DNA from: Anadara kagoshimensis
Lineage: Eukaryota > Mollusca > Bivalvia > Arcoida > Arcidae
Reading direction: 5' to 3'
DNA length: 64,000 bases
Assembly: GCA_021292105.1 (NCBI GenBank)
Contig: CM037860.1
Coordinates: 10,062,698-10,126,697 of the forward strand
Numbering within the stretch: position 1 is the stretch's first letter; every line of letters starts with the position of its first letter. The position numbers were made by a program, and so were the translations under genes. Below the pieces are notes generated by a model. That model searched no databases and was not told the origin of the DNA. It saw only the letters and a program-made list of their open reading frames with translations. Positions 58,081 to 64,000 of the stretch are shown piece by piece.

Positions 58081-59487
58081 GAATCTTGAAATAAGTAAGT
58101 ATCAAATCTATAAAGAATGTTTGATAGACCAGCAACATAACTAATATTGTTAATCAGATAAATCACAAAATCTGGTTTGATTGAAGATGTTCATCTTTTC
58201 GGTGGATATGGGAGTTATTTTGTTAAATCTAAAAACCGGCATGTGTCTTAAGTGGATACCAAGAATATGCAGGGGAAATCATTTAGTAGAATATTTTCTA
58301 GTCTATCGATGCTTTGCCAATAATGTTTTCATGCTTTTTTGTATGACTTAAATTGCACTACACTGCCTCTCTAACAAGCTTAAGGTTGTGTGTGTACGTT
58401 CAGTTATCTTGTTGGATAAGTACTTCTTAATATGCTTTGATGATTGCAATATAACCGGCGTGCGTTTCCTGGAATCTTATATACGTTTTCGTTTACTACG
58501 AAATACACTGCATCAAAGAATAAAGTCGGTTTAGAATGAGTTACTAAAAACGAAGCTTACCTACCCTTTCAAATTGTAAAAATGAAAATATACTTTATTA
58601 TTTAAATTTTGTTGAATTTTTTTACTTTTGTCATTTTTAAAAATATTGTAAGATGCATTAATTCCGTACAACTCTCATTAAATCATATTACAAGGCTCTT
58701 TTAATAAAGCAAAATCCGGAAGCTACTGTTCAAAATCACGCAAACATGAAAATGCAAATATGTTAAAATGGATATAATAGCGACCTAGAATGTATTTTTA
58801 AAGGAGTCAGTAGGGCTTGTCCATTTATATCCATGCTTGCTTTACATACAGGTATCGATTTATAATTGATTCAATCCATAAACGACTTTTCAATCTATGT
58901 TCCGGAACGTATTTGAAGCTCTCTGAAGTAAATTAGAACGGCGCTATAAAATGTAATGACGTTGTGTCGTCTGTAAGTTCACATCCTTGTTCGGCGAATT
59001 TTATTTGCATAGCCTCTAATATATGGAATCATCCATTCCATTGTAAAGGTATTTTGATTTTGTCATCCATCAAATACGGTTAGCTGCTAACATCAATTCA
59101 AAAGGTTATTAAATAACGATTTTTCTACACTTCACTTCACTATAGATGCGGATTAAGTTTATATAAATAGTATGGTTTCCATAAAAGAAAACAAACTGAA
59201 AAACTATACTTGCGGTTATTGAATTACATGCAGTAGAACGGTTGATCCTCACTGAGTTTAAATTGATTCGCAAAATGAAATTACGCAAGACGTTTTAGCA
59301 AATAATGGACACGCATCTATAAAACGGTTTTAAATATCAAACTGGTATAAATTCCAAGCAATAGTGAATATGATGTAACAGAAATAAACTGATTATGAAC
59401 AATGATGGCAACGTGTCTTGCATTTAATAACTATTTATTTCAAGAGAAAACGACTTTTTGAAAAGAATAAAAACAAAAGCTTGGACA

Positions 59488-59758
59488 ATGGCGTTAGACA
59501 TCTATAACGCATGGATAAATCATCTTATGTCCAACATTTCGTTATTGAATAGTACCAGTGATATGGAGTTAGCCAATTTACATATTTTGATTGATAGTTT
59601 TCAAGAAGATGAGTTGGCTTTGATTGTGTCATACATTCCGGTGTTTTTACTTGGATTTTTAGGGAATGCTTCAGTAATCATTCTCATATTTGGAAATAGA
59701 CATCTTAGAAATACAACGAATTTGTTTCTGTGTAACATGGCCATGGCTGATCTACTTG
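59488..59758 (+). CDS. Class A GPCR, first coding exon (copy C), partial gene
   Basis: Encodes 90 codons plus one base from the ATG at 59488; a longer frame exists only from an upstream non-ATG codon. Sequons lie at 16 (NIS) and 21 (NST). Helix 1 is about residues 42-69 with GN at 59-60. Loop 1 is NRHLRNTTN, and helix 2 begins LFLCNMAMADLL with the conserved Asp at 88. The exon ends 'ctacttg|gtaggt', phase 1, the same codon position as copies A and B. A 'tttatttcaag' sequence about 45 bases upstream could be a 5'UTR acceptor. Neighbour and close paralogue of copy B, 4.3 kb away. Helices 3-7 must lie beyond the window or in exons I could not see. Confidence 0.8.
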
Positions 59759-61929
59759 GTAGGTAATGTTTTATATTAAATGTTTTGTTTTGTTCATTGG
59801 TGAGTAAAGTAGGGGGTTTATTTTAAATTTATAGACCATTGTGCAATATAATAATGATTTTTTAACCACTCTACTGGAAAAAAAAACTGCATTGTGTACA
59901 TTTCCCTGTCATGTGCACACTGGTTTTAAAATCAATGTTTTAAAGTGTGTTTATCTTGTCCTGTGTTTGTGTCCTCTGCTACATTAGGAAATATTTTAGA
60001 CCTGTTATCGTTTTTGTTTGTCTTCTATAATACTGCTTAAATGCATTGCCAGGTGACTGTCACTGTTGTTCATTGCCCGTTGTCAGCAGTCCGGGTATAC
60101 AATCCGTGTCTCAATATTTGTTAAGTTTAGGCTATCTTCTTATTTCTATTCTTTTGTTGATTTGTGTCTCTCTTTATATTTCCTACGTTCCGTATCAACT
60201 ACTTTAATATAAGAACATTTTGTTTTTGGAGTTACAAACAAAGTTCATTTGATTCGGACATAAAATATCAATCAGTCAATCATTTTTAATTTTACAGTGA
60301 CACGTGATTTTATTTTAGGAGTACTGAAGTTTTTTTGCAGTAAGGTCTTGTGCAGTGTTTTCTTATTTTGTTTTGTTGTGGGATATTTACATCGAAGTGC
60401 GACGTGTCATTTGTATTTTAAAACATTAAAAACGTTAGCCAAGAAACAAGAAAAAAATGCTGTTCCCTGAGGTTCTTTTTGGATTACATGTTTATCTCTA
60501 GACCCTGTTTACTATATTCTGATATACATTAAATAAAAAACCCATCATTTAAAATAAAACGTGAATGTCATCAAGGGATATATGTTCAGTATATACAAAT
60601 GTTAAATGTGAAAGACTCGCAGGCATAAACTGAACATCATATAATCAATCATTTTATCTTCATATAGATGATGTCAATATGAAATATCGTTCCAAACAAA
60701 CAACGTTATTATATATCTGAAATGACAGTTTACCACAGATAACACACACGTGCTCTCTTTCTCTCTCACACACGGTTTAGAATGGTTTTCATTCCATGGA
60801 CTTCTGGGCTTATTGTAACGATGTTTAGATATAAGTTTTATCATCCCTGATTGCAAAGTAATACAAAAGGCCAGAAAATGTATATTTACTTTGACATATA
60901 TACACACCGACCAATAAGATAACAATCCACTCGGGACTCATTTTGCTCGTATATCAGGTAAATTAAATACGTTAAAACCATTTCATTTTCATTTAGCCTT
61001 TAGTCACCTGACGGTTTATACCTATTGGTACATTGTAATCCATTACTGTTTAAAGTCTCCAATGGCATTGTTTAGGTCATTGTTGCGCGGTATGACCAAA
61101 CGATGGTGAATTCGTTCAATCGCGCAACGCTAGTAATTTGTTTTTATTATAGGCATAGACGTTATGCCAAACGCGCAAAACTTGATTACTTTATAAAATC
61201 CGGAAATCCCCTGCTTATTTAATAGAAAGTTCGAGATATTCTTGTAATTCTTTGTTTTCAAGTAATTTTCCCAAATGGTAATAATTAACGTTCATTTAAT
61301 GAAAATACTCGTAAAAATGGAAAAACAAAAACGTAGTTATATTGAGTGTTATAATTATCAGACTGGTGGGATTTCTGTGTTTATAAAGAAGATTGGAGAA
61401 GAGTCAGTAGACCTGGACATAGTAATTTCTATATAATTCAACATCAACAGATTACAATTGTTTTCAATCCTGGTGGAATTTTATAATAGCTTTAACTTCC
61501 TAAACTTCTGTAAATAGACATTTTCAGACTAATAATGATGGCCATAATTATATAAATAAATTGGATAAAACTTAATTCCATAAAAATATTCTAGACAATT
61601 TTATTTTCGAGATCAAAATAAAAATTGTATCTTTGAGTATATTTAAGTAGTCTTGCTATGCACGTAGTTATTGCAAAAGAGTTTGTGTTTACTAATGTTT
61701 GATAGGTACAGCAAAGAATTTTGATTGCAAATAGACTATTGGCGCGTTGATCTATTAAGTCACGCTTTATTGAATGGACCCCAAAAGGATTCATGTGAAA
61801 TTTGCACAAGGCCAAATCAATGCAATCCGATGATCCCCATCAAAGCCAAATGCTGAAATACATTCGAATTCATATTTATTTGAATCTTTTATTGAATTTG
61901 TAACTTATATGAACTAGAATTGTCTCTTA
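59759..61929. other. AT-rich DNA after GPCR exon C
   Basis: Probable intron. A mixed CT/CA stretch lies near 60752-60774. No GPCR exon 2 or other gene was recognised. Confidence 0.45.
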
Positions 61930-62165
61930 AGAGCCACGCCGCCCCAACATTGACCTTCTGACCTTGACCTTCGATTTATGCACATACATTTGGTATGCGA
62001 CACATCGTCTCATGTTGGTTTATATTTGTGCCAAATTAATCAAAATCCATCCATCGAAGATATGGAGCAGACACGATATTGGGGCAGACAACAAGACGGA
62101 CAGACAGGTGATTTCTATATGCCCCCTAAACTTCGTTTGCGATAAATATACCTAGTGCGAGACCA
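61930..62165 (+). mobile_element. Dispersed repeat of bivalve type
   Basis: 'ccttctgaccttgaccttcg', 'tatgcgacacatcgtctcat', 'caaaatccatccatcgaaga' and 'agacggacagacagg' in order resemble a short repeat I associate with bivalve genomes. It ends 'gccccctaaacttcgtttgc'. This is recognition from memory, without alignment. Confidence 0.5.
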
Positions 62166-62915
62166 ATATTTTGTTTAAAGAAATTTATTTCGATTGTAAT
62201 AAAAACTAGTTTTCTAAAACTTCGCCAAAATATTCGATGAAAACCTTCATGTATGTAAAGCATGTAAAATTGTCAGTCAATCTGGTTGATAAGTATGTAT
62301 GGTTTACCAGCAATGTTTTAATTTTATGTATTCGAGGTGCAGTTTAATCAAAGCTCATGTGCTGCTTAAATTCATGGTGATGGTTCTGACCAACTTCTAA
62401 AGCTGACACACAATCAATTAAAGCATATTAACTCCAAAACTAATTAGTGATGAATCCTAGTGAATTCACACAGATGATTCCAAGTGCGTTAATATTAATA
62501 CACTTCTACCTATAGAAAAAACTGACCTGTATGTGTTTTTATAGCTTCGCTAGAAGCATAATATGACAAACAGGAAAAAAACACATAAAAGATACAGGCA
62601 AATAACATTGACCTATCCGGGCCACTTGACCGTTTATTAGCAATATTCATATATGAGTAGCCACTCACTACATGGGTAGTGTTATGTTATGATTTGCAGT
62701 TAATACAATGTAAAGGCAATGTTATTCAAATATACGAACTTACATTCATAGCACCTAACTTTAGGTTGAAAATTTACTTACTGATTCTGGATAAAAATAA
62801 CGTTATTAATTTAACATTGCATTTCATATTCAGACAGTGTAGCAACGACACTAGAAATAAAGAAATTGTTGACATATAAGCATCAACAGTTTTGAATAAC
62901 ATTGTCATTGTAAGT
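62166..62915. other. AT-rich non-coding DNA
   Basis: No feature was recognised. Confidence 0.4.
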
Positions 62916-63150
62916 ATTTCCCGTTTAGCTAGCTACACCCGCCATGTGTGTAATCAAAATTGAGTGAAAAGAACATGGAACTATGGGGTGTCAAATATAT
63001 CAGGGCAATCCTGGCTTCAGAGACATCAAACTTCTCAACAATACTGTGATGACGGCCATAAAACTTTTTGAGGGCTCTGATAAGCCAAAGCTTGCAATAT
63101 CCCTGGGTCAACAATATATTTGTAAGTAACTTGCTTCGTTGTATAAAGTT
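62916..63150 (-). mobile_element. Family A retroelement 3' fragment
   Basis: On the minus strand it gives MLTQGYCKLWLIRALKKFYG then RHHSIVEKFDVSEA, the protein tail, followed by the start of the untranslated tail ('acacatggcgggtgtagcta' in minus sense). It is one of the least diverged copies of the coding tail. Confidence 0.7.
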
Positions 63151-63159
63151 TTGTCACCC

Positions 63160-63540
63160 TTCAAAGAAATTTCTCGCATAGTGATTGGTTAAGTTACCGG
63201 GTACATAGAACGATGTTCGGAAATCTGCCGGGGTACATGGACGCACGCGACGTTTAGCGGTAAAAGGGAAGTAACTCGTACATCTCTGACGTCTAGTTAC
63301 GGTAAACAAACATGGCGACAACGTACGAAAGTCACGGAAAATACGAAATGAAAGTGACAAAAACGTTATACAGGTCTTTGGCAGGTTACACGGTCCCATG
63401 TACCCCGTCAAAGATGAATGCGGCTCAGGGTACATAAATCTTTGACGGGGTACATGGGGCCGTGTAACCTGCCAAAGACCTGTATAACTTATACTATACC
63501 ATCTCATATGTAAAGGATACTGACCTTTCTTATATTTGTA
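63160..63540. mobile_element. GC-richer palindromic repeat region
   Basis: A GC-rich island with repeated 'ggggtacatgg' motifs (near 63230, 63444 and reverse near 63398). It includes the hairpin at 63365-63488. Open frames on both strands cross the palindrome and are not considered genes. Probably a non-autonomous element. Confidence 0.45.
63365..63488. repeat. Hairpin with 51-bp arms, 22-bp loop
   Basis: The left arm 63365-63415 and right arm 63438-63488 are reverse complements with one mismatch (tcccatg against tccccatg context). The loop contains 'cggctcagggtacat'. Confidence 0.9.
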
Positions 63541-64000
63541 TAACAAAACTGTTTAAGTACACATTCACTTTTATGGATAACATTCTTGCAACTTTCTAAC
63601 AAAGCGATAGGGGTTCTGTTCCTTGGTTAAAAGCTTTTAATTATTAACCTGTATCCTAGCAGGCAGCTGTCACATATAATTTTATAATGGTTTCAACCAT
63701 TATATTTGAGTTATTAGACGAACAGAAGCTACACGTGAGGTACAGATAAACTTCGCATGTTTTCAAATATTATGAAATAATTACTTCCTATATGAATATT
63801 CGTTGACGTTTCATTTTATAATGCATCAACAAGTATTAACGACAAAATACCAATGTATGCCCATTCAACTGTCTGAAATATAATAGAGCTTTATGCACCG
63901 CACAAAAGTATTTCATCGGTATCCAGACGCTCTCCGATGGCAACAAAAAACACAACAAAAATGGAAAAGCCCAGAGAAAACCACCGATCCTCATCTGCCT
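63541..64000. other. Non-coding DNA at window end
   Basis: No gene was recognised. The sequence is AT-rich and runs off the window. Confidence 0.4.

Larger units (their letters stand above)
55218..59487. other. Putative intron/intergenic DNA between GPCR exons B and C
   Basis: It contains a family B scrap near 56112-56150 and a family A tail at 57960-58080, and otherwise AT-rich DNA. I looked for a helix 2-3 exon with an acceptor and a DRY-like motif and found none. Small exons could be missed by eye. Confidence 0.45.

Noticed and set aside
63312..63437. 41-codon plus-strand ORF with good ATG context (MATTYESHGKYEM...)
   Set aside because: It enters the hairpin left arm and ends in the loop. 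It is short and without family resemblance, and is probably part of the palindromic element.
63154..63546. 130-codon minus-strand open frame
   Set aside because: It runs through both arms of the 63365-63488 hairpin and its GC-rich flanks. Its codons follow the palindrome, with no domain or splice signals.

Overview
The window is AT-rich eukaryotic genomic DNA with introns, dispersed retroelement fragments, SINEs, MITE-like palindromes and minisatellites. I judge it most likely a bivalve mollusc. The reasons are the repeat families: a tRNA-derived SINE ending in a (CAAT)n tail, a repeat near 61.9 kb of a kind I associate with bivalves, and palindromic elements near 25.8 kb. Neuropeptide-receptor-like GPCR exons point to a metazoan. 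No database search was possible, so the taxon is an inference. Very little of the window is host coding sequence.

Layout. 1-23.6 kb: no convincing host gene. It holds AT-rich DNA with scattered 5'-truncated copies of a reverse-transcriptase retroelement (family A, probably Penelope-like), copies of a second roughly 300-350 bp repeat (family B), a Tc1-like transposase remnant, a four-copy direct repeat (5.6-8.1 kb), a G-rich tract and a 7 x 56 bp minisatellite. 23.6 kb: first coding exon of a class A GPCR. 24-38.5 kb: intergenic or intronic DNA with nested palindromes, a SINE and more family A fragments.

38,567-47,071: the main object of the window, an apparently full-length DNA transposon of about 8.5 kb with imperfect terminal inverted repeats of about 100 bp. 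It carries two convergent genes. On the left (+) is an intact three-exon gene for a 531-residue protein with a SAP-like N-terminus, a SWIM zinc finger and a YqaJ (lambda-exonuclease-like) nuclease. On the right (-) is a four-exon THAP/DDE_Tnp_4 (Harbinger-type) transposase whose exon phases all agree but which has two single-base frameshifts. The pairing of a THAP-DDE transposase with a YqaJ nuclease matches, from memory, the group Repbase calls ISL2EU.

47-54.9 kb: family A copies, including a longer one retaining a reverse transcriptase motif; a roughly 1 kb segmental duplication; a 66-bp minisatellite; duplicated CRE-like sites; and a long hairpin with a CG-rich loop. 54.9 kb and 59.5 kb: two more GPCR first exons, similar to the one at 23.6 kb. 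All three are + strand, 90-91 codons long, and end at the same phase-1 splice donor just after the TM2 'DL(L/S)' motif. No downstream GPCR exons were found in the window. They are either three tandem paralogues with very long introns or alternative first exons feeding shared exons beyond 64 kb. 60-64 kb: intergenic or intronic DNA with a bivalve-type repeat, a family A copy and a 51-bp-arm hairpin.
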